Positions 21,848-31,706 of a stretch of 64,000 nucleotides of DNA are shown here, piece after piece. The position numbers and the translations under genes are program-made. The stretch comes from Daphnia carinata. Lineage: Eukaryota; Arthropoda; Branchiopoda; Diplostraca; Daphniidae. The notes under the pieces are model-generated. The model was not told where the DNA came from. It saw only the letters and a list, made by a program, of their open reading frames with translations, and did no database searches. Where the stretch lies: the NCBI RefSeq assembly GCF_022539665.2, contig NC_081337.1:1418239-1482238 (forward strand), in the 5' to 3' direction. Position 1 is the stretch's first letter. Each line of letters opens with the position of its first letter.

Positions 21848-23089
21848 TTATAGTGCGTTTGTGCTGTCATTGTTTGACATAGCTGTATGTCCACGGTTGT
21901 CTTTTATTTTTGTATCTGCTCCGTGTAGAAGCAGTAACTCGATCATGTCTGATTGTTTGTATCTCAGTGCATCGTGTAGGGCGGTTGTGCCCGTTTCGTC
22001 TTGTTGGTTGACGTCGATTATTCTTTTTGTGCAGATTTGCGTTGCCAAGTCTTCGAGACCGTACCTGGCGAGGTAGTGTAAGGCGGTTTTGCCCTCGTTT
22101 GTTGCTATCTTGATGTTTGTTGGGGTACAAATTAGTCTTGCGCATTCTTCATTTTTGTGTGATATTGCCGTCATCAGTGGGGTTTCTCCGTCTTTATTGC
22201 GATTTGTGAATTCGCAGTTGTTGTCTTTTAATATTCTTATCAAGAATAAATCGTTGTTGGTTGCTGCCCAATGTCCGATTGTGTTCCCTTGATACATTAT
22301 CTCGGGATTCGCTCCGTAGGAAAGTAAGGCATCCGTTATGTCGTACCTGTTCCTTTCTATACTGGTGTGAAGTAGGGTACGTCCTTCGTCGTATCGTTTA
22401 TCTAGGAATATAGCCATTTTTTGCCTTGGCCAACATCCTAGCGATTCTAATTTGCTTTGGATGCACCTCCTTATAGTTGGTACTGGAGCTTCCATCATGG
22501 ATAAGCAAAGTTTTCCGGCTTCTAGGTCAATAGTGGCCTGTCGATGCAGCTGAATTTTTTCCGCTCGCTCCGTTGAAAGTGGTGCTATCGTTTTCATCCG
22601 ACAGTTTTCGCAGGCTTTCTTTTCTCTTTGTTCGTCATTCGGCCTGCTCCGTTTTTGGGGCGGCTCACATTGTATGTCGGCGTCACTGTTATTTTCTAAT
22701 TCGGCACCATGGGGTGGGTCATATTGGAAGCCGGTGTCACTGTTATTTTCCAATATATATTCGGTACTGTAGGCACTTTCCATGTCGGGTTCTATTTTAC
22801 TATATGCATTTATCTCCTTGGTGTCGTCGTCACTCGCTTCACTGCTGTCTTTATTTTTTCTCTCTAGCTCAGAAAAATCGTTCTTTTCGGTTTTGATTCC
22901 GTTCCATTCTATATTTTTCACTATCAGCTTGTTTACATCTGCACTTTTAGCACTTTCCTTTTCTTTGTACTCTTGCTGGCTATTCTCACTTTCAGTATCA
23001 CTAATGAATATTAATTCGTATTCTTTTTCTTCTTGTGGGATGATGGTTACGTCCATTGCGTTATCCTGAGTGATGTTGTTGTTTTCCAT
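21848..23089 (-). CDS. Ankyrin-repeat accessory protein of Family II
   Basis: Intact 413-codon ORF between env and the 3' LTR. Residues 1-160 are acidic and low-complexity. They hold ELIFISDTESE at 25-35, which resembles a SUMO-interaction motif, and a basic cluster KRSRPNDEQREKK at 146-158. CENCRMK (160-166) has a CxxC pair. Residues 235-400 form about five to six ankyrin repeats, for example GRTLLHTSIERNRYDITDAL, GETPLMTAISHKNEECARLI and GTTALHDALRYKQSDMIELL. The II-a copy (56648-57904) is homologous along its full length, so the gene belongs to the element. A conserved 3' splice site (23162-23163) lies 72 bases before the ATG. Ankyrin proteins bind partners; an I-kappa-B-like or other host-interaction role is possible but only a guess. 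Confidence 0.88.
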   Translation of the reverse strand: MENNNITQDNAMDVTIIPQEEKEYELIFISDTESENSQQEYKEKESAKSADVNKLIVKNIEWNGIKTEKNDFSELERKNKDSSEASDDDTKEINAYSKIEPDMESAYSTEYILENNSDTGFQYDPPHGAELENNSDADIQCEPPQKRSRPNDEQREKKACENCRMKTIAPLSTERAEKIQLHRQATIDLEAGKLCLSMMEAPVPTIRRCIQSKLESLGCWPRQKMAIFLDKRYDEGRTLLHTSIERNRYDITDALLSYGANPEIMYQGNTIGHWAATNNDLFLIRILKDNNCEFTNRNKDGETPLMTAISHKNEECARLICTPTNIKIATNEGKTALHYLARYGLEDLATQICTKRIIDVNQQDETGTTALHDALRYKQSDMIELLLLHGADTKIKDNRGHTAMSNNDSTNAL

Positions 23090-23807
23090 TTTTAGAGTAA
23101 AGGTTGACTTGTGATGACACTTTTCTTTGTAGAACTTTGTCTGAATTATGTCGTTGAGACACTGGGAAGAGGTTAGTTTTTATATTTTGAAAAGTCTTCT
23201 TTTGCAGAGTTTTTCATAAATTCTTGTTCCCCTCTTCTTAATTTCAAAACAGGTAGTTTCTTCTACTTTAATGTGTTCCGTCTTCTATTTCGCCGTGGGG
23301 CGAATTGATGAATATATCGTTATATTTTGACTTTCTATTTTCCTTTTTAAGTCATTGTCTTTTCTTATAGAGGTTCTTGTGTCTCTTTTTCTTCGTGCGT
23401 TAGTTTCTGTCGTTCTTTGTTACACTACACTGCTTTTTTTCGATTATTTTGTTATTGACTTTTTTTTTTTTTTTTTTTTTTTTTTTGTTTGTTTTAGTTG
23501 AGGAAACAAAAAAATGTTATTTTGGTTTGTAATTTTTGTTTTGTCTATCCCAAAGGTTTTCTATTTTGAAATTTTTTTGTTAATGTTAGTTTGGAATACA
23601 AAATTGTTATTCGGGTTTGTCTCTACTCTTTGTTTTACTATAAAGTTACGAGTATGGGATATATTTTAAAAATCACTTAATTGGTCGAGAGAAAAAAAAA
23701 TGCTGATAAGTGTGTTATTTTCTGGGAGCTAATTTATTTTGTAATTAATTAAATTTGTCAGGGGTTATGTTTAGTGGCTACTTTTAATTTCAATGACCTT
23801 GGGACTT
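23090..23807 (-). other. II-b env-ankyrin spacer
   Basis: AT-rich non-coding spacer between the env stop and the ankyrin ATG. On the minus strand it includes an A-tract (23461-23486) and the acceptor AAACTAACCTCTTCCCAG, which is cut between 23162 and 23161. It is shorter than the II-a equivalent because the antisense ORF insert is missing. Confidence 0.6.
23162..23179 (-). promoter_or_regulatory. 3' splice site upstream of II-b ankyrin gene
   Basis: Minus strand AAACTAACCTCTTCCCAG, then TGTCT. The corresponding II-a site (AAACTAAACTCTCCCAG, ending 56555) keeps the pyrimidine tract, AG and downstream TGTCT. The CTAAC is branch-point-like but rather close to the AG. Confidence 0.55.
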
Positions 23808-26800
23808 TTACTTTCTGGCTGAATTACTATTGTCTGTTTCTGACATGCAACGGCATAGGTCTTCCCAAACCATGCCATATCCGACGACGTAAGTGCACAT
23901 GGTGTGTTTTCCTGTACATCGTGTGATTGTGTCAGTTGTTTCGATAGAGGGGTAAATTAATGAATTTGGTGCACTTGGTCGGGGAGGGCGCATTTGACCT
24001 TGTCTTTCTGTTGTTAGTTGTGCAGGGGCGGTTGTTCTTAGGAACGGTTGTTCGATTGCTATTTCCGAATGGTAATTTGTTTCTCGTGCCGGTATCATTG
24101 ATGCGAGTTCGTGTTCTTCCTCTACGCCATCATCGTATCTGGTTGTAAAGTTCCGTTTTCTGCGGATATGTTCTTTTATCTTCGAGATGGGGTTGCAAAT
24201 AATGAAGATTCGTAAACATACGAGGAATAGTACAAATCCTATCGCTGATAGACCAATTATTTTTAGTTTGTCGAACCATGAGAACATGTTTCCTATTTGA
24301 TTATCTTGTTGTTCTGACATTACAATGTCTCCAACAGAATTGGAGTTGCCTTCTTGCATTCTGCCAACTAGGTCATTTAGAATATTTAATTGTTCCATTT
24401 CCTTCGTCTCGTGTGCTGGATGGCTTTTCAGCGCGAAGTCGAAATCGTTAAGATGGAGTTCTTCAAATTCTGAAATGAGGTCTAAATTAGGCATGTGAAT
24501 GCTAGGTGTCTGGCGTATCCAATCTCCTGTCGTAGAATTGTGTTCCCATGTGTGTGGATTTCCATTTAAATTTACCAAAGCTGTTTTCCAGAAACAATCA
24601 GAATATGGATGAATTGACCATCCATCTGTTCCAATCGTACAGTTTTTTCCTTCGTAAGTAAAAAACGGCTGAAATCCACATTTGGTTTCGTTTGCTGATA
24701 TAAAAATTCTTTTTGCCTCGCATTGTTGAAGTGTCATTGCTTGACCGAAGCCTTGTAGTCTTGTGCAGATTGGTAAACCTACTGCTGCTGCTGCTAAAAT
24801 TCCGTTGGTTTGGGCTAATATAACTGCTTGTGTTCTTTTGATTGCTGATAGTTGACAATAAACGTCCCGAATTTCTTTTGCCAACTTGTTTTCGTGTTCA
24901 GTTTCGATGCTTATCTTATATTGGTCGTGCATTTTACTTATTTCGTATTTAATTTTGTCGTTGAATTCTTCAATGTTTTTGGGTAAATCGGCTTCTAAAT
25001 TTTCATTGTTTGATGTATCTTCAGCTTTTTGATCCATTGAAATTATCAAAGAATCAGCTAACGGCAAGTTTCGAATACTGCTTTCTTCGATGGCCTGAAT
25101 TTGAGTTCCTTCTGTTGTAGACGTTGTTCCCGTTAGTGCTAAAGGGGTTACTCCGGCAGTATGTGTTGATGATTGTTGGGTCGTCGAACTTTCGATTACT
25201 GTTTTTGTGCTCGGCGTTATTGAGCTTGGCTGGTGCGTCGTTGTTGTCGCTGTTGTTGTGGAACTTGTCGTAGTAGGCGTTGTTGTTTCCTTCGTTGTTG
25301 TTGAACTTGTCGTAGTAGGCGTTGTTGTTTTCTCTGTTGTTGTGGAACTTGTTGTAGTGGCCATTGTTGTTGTCGTAAGTTTTGTAGTTGTAGTGGTTGT
25401 TGAAGTTGAAGTTATCTTAGCAGTTGCCGTAGGTCTAGTAGTAGTGGTGGGTTTAGTGCTTGTCGATGTGATTATTGGTTTTGTAGTTGTGGTGGGTTTT
25501 GTTGACGTTGATGTCATACTGGGTTTAGTTGTCACTTTCTGTGTTGTGGTGGGTTTGCTAGCTGCTGTGCTTGTAACTGGTTTAATTGTCGTAGTGCTTT
25601 TTACTGTTGTTTTTGCTGTTGTTCCCAATGTGGTTTTTATTGTGGGCTTTGTAGTCGTTGTAACGCTTGTCGTTGTTGTGTGTTTTTCTGTTGTGGGCGT
25701 GGCAGGGGGTGTGGCCAAAGTTTTGCTGTTCTCTGATTGGTTGTTATCCTCTCTTTTCATTAGTGGTGGTATGGTTGGGAGTGTTTTCCCGTCCAATGGC
25801 TGTTTAGTGTGCAGTGCTATGATGGCTGCCGCTGAGAGAGTCCGTATTTGGTGTGGGTTGCGATATTCAAAGTTAAAGTGCTGTTTTTGGCTGGAGCTGT
25901 GACAATGCCCCAGGGTCACCCGTCCTACTCTCTGTGTGAGACACTTCCTGTCTGATGAGGGTGAATGTAGCCCAGTTCTATCTGTTGCCATGAGCTGTCC
26001 TGTGTGCTCAAATGTGCCCCAGATTGAGCTGGTGGTAGCGCACTCTTGAAGTACTAGCATTGTCGTATTGGCTTTGATACAGGTGTTTGTGTTGAACGGT
26101 CTGATGGTGAAATCAGATGTATATTCGAAAGCTTGTCCTCGTTCTGTTGCTTTGCTTGTTTACTCCATGGTGTGTTAGACATTTTTCGTTTGGTGTTTTT
26201 CCGTTTTTCAATAGGCCCCAGGCAATCATATCCCAGATTATATTTCCGCTACCGTGATTAGTTTTTAAAATTCCTCCAAATAGCGGCGAATTAATCGTGG
26301 TTGTGATTGCCTTCCGTTGTTCTTGTTGAATTTCCTGCATTTCTGCTAAAGTTGTGTCTGGGAAATTTTCTATGATGTCTGGATTGGTGTTGACAGTTTC
26401 AAAGATCCATTTTTGTGTTACGCTGTTCTTATCATCTCTGCATTCTGTCAATATGATAGCTTGGTATGTTCCTAGTGTAATACAGAGATACAATTCTTGT
26501 GAAATTAATTGATGGTTTTGTTGATCTAGAATCCACCGTGTTGAAAATTCTGAGCATTTAGCAACAATTAGTCGGCCTGCTTCTCCTTCCGTGATACAGA
26601 TATTACTGTTCTGGATTCTTATTGTTTGGTCAACGATGTATTCGAATTCTGATCCTTGAGGAAGTGGATCATCGTCTTTGAGACGAAAGTGGGCGGTTAA
26701 CTGAGTGTTTTCGTCTGGTTTGTATATTATGTATATAGTGGCGTTGTAATTTACACTCCGGTCCTTCTCGTTGATCCTGATTGCCTGTTGATATCCCATT

Positions 26801-27825
26801 CTTATTGGCCCCCAGGCGTACGAAATGCTGTACAGACGTTTTTCTGAGTCTTCCGAGGGAGTGTTGAGCAACAATGTAACTTCCTGTTGAATGGATCGTT
26901 TCCGCTTGGTTAACTGGAGTTCCCTGTAGTCCTTGCACACCGATGTATCTAGGTGAGTATTTTGTATACATGTATGTATAGTTGTTTTGAACATCTCGTA
27001 CAATTTTCTCGTTGTTTCGGTTGGAAAGATTAGGTATGTGAGCGGTACGCCCACAACTTTGTAACCTTGTGGTGTTATGTCCCGATCTGGTTTGTTGAAG
27101 AATGAAATCTCGATCTGTCGATTGGTGTCGTAAAGACGGCTGGTGTTTTCGCGTTCCGGTATTCTCGGAAGTTCCAGATAACCGCTTCCTTTGATCAAGG
27201 TTTGAGAATATGAATTATTTGTTGTCCTATCTCCCCATACTATTGTGTTTTGATTTTGGATGAAGTGTCCTTCCTGCTGCGTAGTATTTAATGGTCCAAA
27301 TGGGCTTTCAATTGGGTCGTCTTGTTTTTCCTGCCGTAAGGTGATTTGTTCTGCAACACAGTTGAGGGTGTGATATGTTTTTATGGCATACCATTGCCCT
27401 TCGCCTGTCGGGGTGGCTGTGAAACTCAGACCCGCTGGTCCGGTCTGCATGTTATTATCGCCACACTTCTTGTCGTTCACCATTCTCCAGCATTCCAGTG
27501 GGGAAATTAGTTTAGTTTCTTGTGAATATATGGTGTCGAAAGATCCGATCCAGAATGACCCAGTTATTTTCTTCGTTTTTATCCATTGCTTGCAGGTCCA
27601 GCCTTTCCAAGAGGCTGCTGGTTTTTGTGTTGTTTTTAAAGTGTACAACGTGGGTATTCTGGGTAAGTGAGCTGTATCTGATTCTTTGTTATTGCAGTAA
27701 TAGGGTGCCTCTATATCTAAAATTCCTCTGGTCTTTACGTTCTGGCAGTCGCATACGGTTGAATAGATGGGATATGTGGATGGAATGATGGTGAGTAATT
27801 GGATGAGTGATAGTATCAGTTCCAT
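23808..27825 (-). pseudogene. II-b env, two open halves
   Basis: Envelope glycoprotein precursor in two frames, 26113-27825 and 23808-26060. The break near 26150 combines a deletion of about 100 bases relative to II-a with a frame change. The ATG at 27825 follows TTTTCTTTTCGCAG directly. In order: hydrophobic signal peptide, STVCDC motif, Cys-rich ectodomain, basic site KRKR at about residue 306 (furin-like), and a lectin-like stretch with CITEGEAGRLIVAKC and QKWIF. Then follow a second such stretch, a Thr/Ser-rich mucin-like region (25180-25790), a domain shared with Family I Env (QTNGILAAAAVGLPICTRLQ), one membrane segment (GLSAIGFVLFLVCLRIFIIC) and a basic then acidic tail. Its start resembles chuvirus-type glycoproteins. 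Confidence 0.82.
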
Positions 27826-27839
27826 CTGCGAAAAGAAAA
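27826..27839 (-). promoter_or_regulatory. 3' splice site at II-b env start
   Basis: TTTTCTTTTCGCAG immediately precedes the env ATG on the minus strand. II-a has the identical acceptor at 51242-51255. Position and strength support a spliced env mRNA. Confidence 0.75.
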
Positions 27840-27849
27840 TTTGGACGTT

Positions 27850-28296
27850 TTAGAATCTCGAGACTTCGTTGCGTTGCCGTAAGTTGTATCGTGGATTCGT
27901 CATTCTAGTGTGTGCAGGATTAATTGGTATAGGACCGGGGAGATTTGGTGCGATGATTTTACAATTTTCCGTTTCTGCTGCATGATGATGCGGATGCCAA
28001 CACGCTCTACGGACAGGTATTCTTTTGTTGTTGATGAAGTTGTTTCTTGGTCTGCCTGGTCCTCGTCGCACTGTTTCACTTCCTGGTTGTTGTGGAACAC
28101 TAGATAATTTTTCTGTTTCTTGGTTTGCCGGGACGTAGAGCTTTAGGCGGTTGACGTGTACCACTGATTTTAGTTTTTCATTGCTCGCGTGTTGAATCTC
28201 ATAAGTGAGATTTGAGAAATTTCTGATGATTTTGAATGGTCCATTCCACCTGTTGATGAATTTTCCGGCAGTTGGTGGAGCTTTCAGTAGCACAAA
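27850..28296 (-). pseudogene. II-b integrase C-terminal part (frameshifted)
   Basis: Continuation of Pol after a 2-base insertion near 28310. It contains NIGDFVLLKAPP, NRWNGPFKIIRNF (GPY/F-type domain) and VHVNRLKLYVP, then an AT-hook-like motif RRGPGRPR (about 28050-28073), and ends NLRQRNEVSRF. The stop is 24 bases before the env ATG. II-a keeps the same motif (RRGPGRPR, about 51023-51046). AT-hooks bind the minor groove of AT-rich DNA. Confidence 0.82.
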
Positions 28297-31200
28297 GTCA
28301 CCAATGTTATATTTGATCGCTCTTGTGTTCCTTTGTCGTAGTATCTTTTTTGTTTTGTCTGTGCCCGAAATAGGTGTTCCTTCGCTAGTTGCTGAGCCTT
28401 CTTCCATTGGTGTGAGTACATTACACTGGTATCCTCGTATGTTTCGTATCGCCTGTCTATTTTGATGTCGTTTGGGAGCACTGGTTGTCTCCCGAAGAAT
28501 AGAAAGAATGGGTTTTGTTGCAGTGTTGATTGCTTCGCTGTGTTGTAAGCAAATGTGACAAATGGTAGATATTTGTCCCAATTTTCTGGTTCATCCGTTA
28601 CGTAGCAAGCCAACATGTCACATAGGGTTCTGTTAAATCGTTCTACTAATCCGTCTGTCTGGGGATGGTATGCTGTTGTTCTGATTTGTTTGATTTTAAA
28701 TAATTTGCAAATATCTTGGATTAAGCTCGACAGGAAATTAGTTCCTTGATCTGTTAGTACTACTTCGGGGGATCCATATTTTGTATAAATATCATTAACC
28801 AGTATTGTAGCAATTGTTTGGGCAGTTTGATCTCTCATTGGAACCGTGAAGACGAAACGACTGGCATAATCTGATAGGACTAAAATATACTTATGTCCCT
28901 TTGCGCTTTCTTGAACGGGACCCACAATATCCATCGCAAGTCTTTCCCACACCCTTTCGGCTGGGGGCATAGGTTGCAATGGTGCTTTACTTCCTCCCAC
29001 AGCCTTGCGTTTTGCGCATTTAAGGCAATTTTTGATGTGTTCTGTTACGTTTTGTCGCATGTATGGGAAGAAGTATTGTTCTCTAAGTCTGGCTATTGTT
29101 TTTTCGATTCCTAAATGCCCTGCCATCATGTGATCATGATTTGCTCGTAAAATTCCGTCGATTAACGGTACAGGGACTACTAATTTTCCTTGTCTATCTG
29201 TTAATAGACCCTTTTCATTGATTATAAAGTTGCTTGAGAATTTTTTATTTCTATTTTTCTGGCTATCTTCTTGTATTTCCATCATTAGTTTTTGACAATA
29301 TTTATCTGCTTGCTGTAATTCTATCCATCTGTCTTCTTTCTCAGACCTTTTACTTTCACTTCCAATTTCTCTTTCGAAACCTACGCTCTTCCTTTGACTT
29401 TCCCTCTCAAAACTTTCGTTTTCTTTTTGAATACTTTCGTTTTCTTTCTCCAGCTGTTCTTGTTTCTTTAATCTTTCAATCCTTAGTTTTTCTTTTAGAT
29501 TTTCACCTTCTTTTCGAATATTTTCTAGCTCTCTTATGACAGTTCCTCTTTCCATTGCCCTTGTTTCTACTCGTGCTATTGGCACTATGGGAATACGGCT
29601 TAGGGTGTCTGCATTTTGGTGCGACTTCCCAGGCCGGTACCCAATGACGATGTCGAATTCTTGTATTTTTAGTGCCCATCTAGCTAATCTTCCTGCGGGT
29701 TCTGTCTTGCTCATTAACCATTCTAAAGGTCTATGGTCTGTAAATACGGTGAATCTGCGTCCGTATAGATACGTTCTAAATACGTCAATTGCGTGGATGA
29801 TGGCGTAAGCCTCTTTCTCTGTGGTTGACCACTTGGCTTCGCGGTCGTTCAGATGTTTAGAGCTATACGCTATGACGACTTCCGCGCCGTCTGATTCACG
29901 GGGTTCCTGTACGTCGGACTCCGCTGAATCCGCTGATTGAGGTAGAGTTTGCATCTGAGCCAAGACTGCTCCTATACCGTATCCTGAGGCATCTGTGTAG
30001 ATGATAAATTCGCGCGTGAAATCTGGATACCCTAGGATAGGTCTAGTTATGAGACAGTTCTTGATACAATCAAAGGCGTCCCTTTGTTCTTCTCCCCATT
30101 TCCACTCGGCTGATTTTCTCGTTAGCGCTGTCAGTGGGTGGGCTTTATCAGCAAAAGCCCTGATGAACTTTCTGTAATAGCTAGCCAAACCTAGAAATGA
30201 GCTCAATTCTTTCACGTTTTTGGGAGCTGGGTATTTGATGATTGCTTCTAACTTTTTTGTACTCGGTGTTATTCCTTTTTTCGAAACAATATATCCTAAA
30301 TAGTCTAATTCTTCTTTGAAAAATTCGCATTTCTTTCTTTTTAATTTTAGTCCTGCGTCTTTAAGAAGTTTAAACACTGCTTCTAGATGTATCACATGTT
30401 CAGCAATATTATTACTGAACACTATGATGTCATCCAGGTAAACCAATGCGAACCTGAACAATACTGATTTCAATATGTTGTTCATTGCTCGTTGAAAAGT
30501 GCTTGGTGCATTTGTTAGTCCAAATGGCATTCTATTAAATTCGTATTGTCCAAGTTCACAAATGAAGGCGGTTTTGTGTTTGTCGTTTTCTTCTATCTCG
30601 ATCTGCCAGTAGCCACTCAGTAAGTCCAATGTTGAGAAGTAAACCGATCCGCTCAATGCATCAATGGTGTCGTCGATTCTTGGTAATGGGTATTTGTCTT
30701 TTACTGTTATTTTGTTAAGTGCCCTATAGTCAATACACATACGCATTTCTCCATCTTTTTTGGGGACCATTACAATTGCTGCTGCAAATGGGCTGTGACT
30801 TTCTCTAATGATATTGTTACTCATCATTACATCTATTTTTGTCTTGACGATTAGTTTTAATGCTTCTGGTGTTCTGCGCAATCGTTGCGTAATTGGGGCG
30901 TTGTATCCTATGTTAATGGAGTGTTTTACATCAGTTGCTAGACCTAAATCTGATTCTCTTTCAGCAAATAGGGTTTCGTGTTTTTTCAATAGATTTTCAA
31001 TTTTAATTTGTATCTCGTCGGAAATGTTAGTCGCTGTACTTTCTTGGGTTTGTCCAATTCGCTTATTTTTCTTGTCAGTTTCTGATTGGGAGAAAGATTC
31101 TAGGTTGCGATAATCTGCTTCTGTTAAATCGTGGTTGTCGTTATAGTCTGATGAACGGTTTGGGCGGAGTGGAATATGAATGCCGACTTTGCCAAATGTT

Positions 31201-31706
31201 ATGCTGTATACTGGGAGTATGTTATTTCTAAAGTTATGTTCTACTCCGGAATGATCGTAATTGATCTGCCTGTTTTTGGTATTAATTTTTACATTGTTGC
31301 TTGATAAGAAGTCTAATCCTAAGATACAATTTTCATTTAAGTTTTCCATGATAAAGAAATCATGCTTAATGACGTGACTGCTGTTAATGACAATTGAAAA
31401 TCTAAATTTTCCTTTTGAGTTTAATATTTCTCCTGATACTGTCCTAAATATCGGCGATGGGGTATTTTTAATTTCTTCTAGTTTTTCCCCTTTCTTAAAA
31501 AATACTTTATCTGATACTAAACTGGCTGCTGCTCCTGTGTCTACTAAAGCGTTAATTTCTTGTCCAAAAATTCTTACTGGTATACGGATTAGTTTGGGTA
31601 TCGCTATTTCTAAATTTTGTGTTAGAGGGTTGGTTGGTAGGGATATTGTGTTTACTGCATTGGACGGTGGTTCGGGTTGTTGATACGTGCCATATCTGTC
31701 CAACAT
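28284..31706 (-). CDS. pol: II-b Pol: protease, RT, RNase H, integrase
   Basis: 1,140-codon polyprotein in the -1 frame relative to the zinc-knuckle end of gag, overlapping it by at least 55 bases; translation would need -1 frameshifting, so the stated start is only the first Met. Protease: LVDTGAAASLVS with DTG at 56-58. RT: MRMCIDYRALNKITVKDKYP, STLDLLSGYWQIE, FGLTNAPSTFQRAM and YLDD at 423-426. RNase H: YTDASGYGIGAVLAQ, STTEKEAYA, TDHRPLEWL. A highly charged, roughly 80-residue Glu/Lys linker follows. Integrase: HMMAGHLGIEKT and CLKCAKRK (HHCC), MDIVGPV, LTDQGTNFLS, YHPQTDGLVERFN (DDE). The end is frameshifted; the C-terminus continues at 28296. Confidence 0.93.
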   Translation of the reverse strand: MLDRYGTYQQPEPPSNAVNTISLPTNPLTQNLEIAIPKLIRIPVRIFGQEINALVDTGAAASLVSDKVFFKKGEKLEEIKNTPSPIFRTVSGEILNSKGKFRFSIVINSSHVIKHDFFIMENLNENCILGLDFLSSNNVKINTKNRQINYDHSGVEHNFRNNILPVYSITFGKVGIHIPLRPNRSSDYNDNHDLTEADYRNLESFSQSETDKKNKRIGQTQESTATNISDEIQIKIENLLKKHETLFAERESDLGLATDVKHSINIGYNAPITQRLRRTPEALKLIVKTKIDVMMSNNIIRESHSPFAAAIVMVPKKDGEMRMCIDYRALNKITVKDKYPLPRIDDTIDALSGSVYFSTLDLLSGYWQIEIEENDKHKTAFICELGQYEFNRMPFGLTNAPSTFQRAMNNILKSVLFRFALVYLDDIIVFSNNIAEHVIHLEAVFKLLKDAGLKLKRKKCEFFKEELDYLGYIVSKKGITPSTKKLEAIIKYPAPKNVKELSSFLGLASYYRKFIRAFADKAHPLTALTRKSAEWKWGEEQRDAFDCIKNCLITRPILGYPDFTREFIIYTDASGYGIGAVLAQMQTLPQSADSAESDVQEPRESDGAEVVIAYSSKHLNDREAKWSTTEKEAYAIIHAIDVFRTYLYGRRFTVFTDHRPLEWLMSKTEPAGRLARWALKIQEFDIVIGYRPGKSHQNADTLSRIPIVPIARVETRAMERGTVIRELENIRKEGENLKEKLRIERLKKQEQLEKENESIQKENESFERESQRKSVGFEREIGSESKRSEKEDRWIELQQADKYCQKLMMEIQEDSQKNRNKKFSSNFIINEKGLLTDRQGKLVVPVPLIDGILRANHDHMMAGHLGIEKTIARLREQYFFPYMRQNVTEHIKNCLKCAKRKAVGGSKAPLQPMPPAERVWERLAMDIVGPVQESAKGHKYILVLSDYASRFVFTVPMRDQTAQTIATILVNDIYTKYGSPEVVLTDQGTNFLSSLIQDICKLFKIKQIRTTAYHPQTDGLVERFNRTLCDMLACYVTDEPENWDKYLPFVTFAYNTAKQSTLQQNPFFLFFGRQPVLPNDIKIDRRYETYEDTSVMYSHQWKKAQQLAKEHLFRAQTKQKRYYDKGTQERSNITLVTLCY

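Noticed and set aside
25207-25902. Long Val-rich open frame on the plus strand
   Set aside because: It is the antisense of the Thr/Ser-rich mucin-like region of II-b Env; ACN repeats read backwards give Val codons. The same shadow appears at 53295-53858 for II-a.
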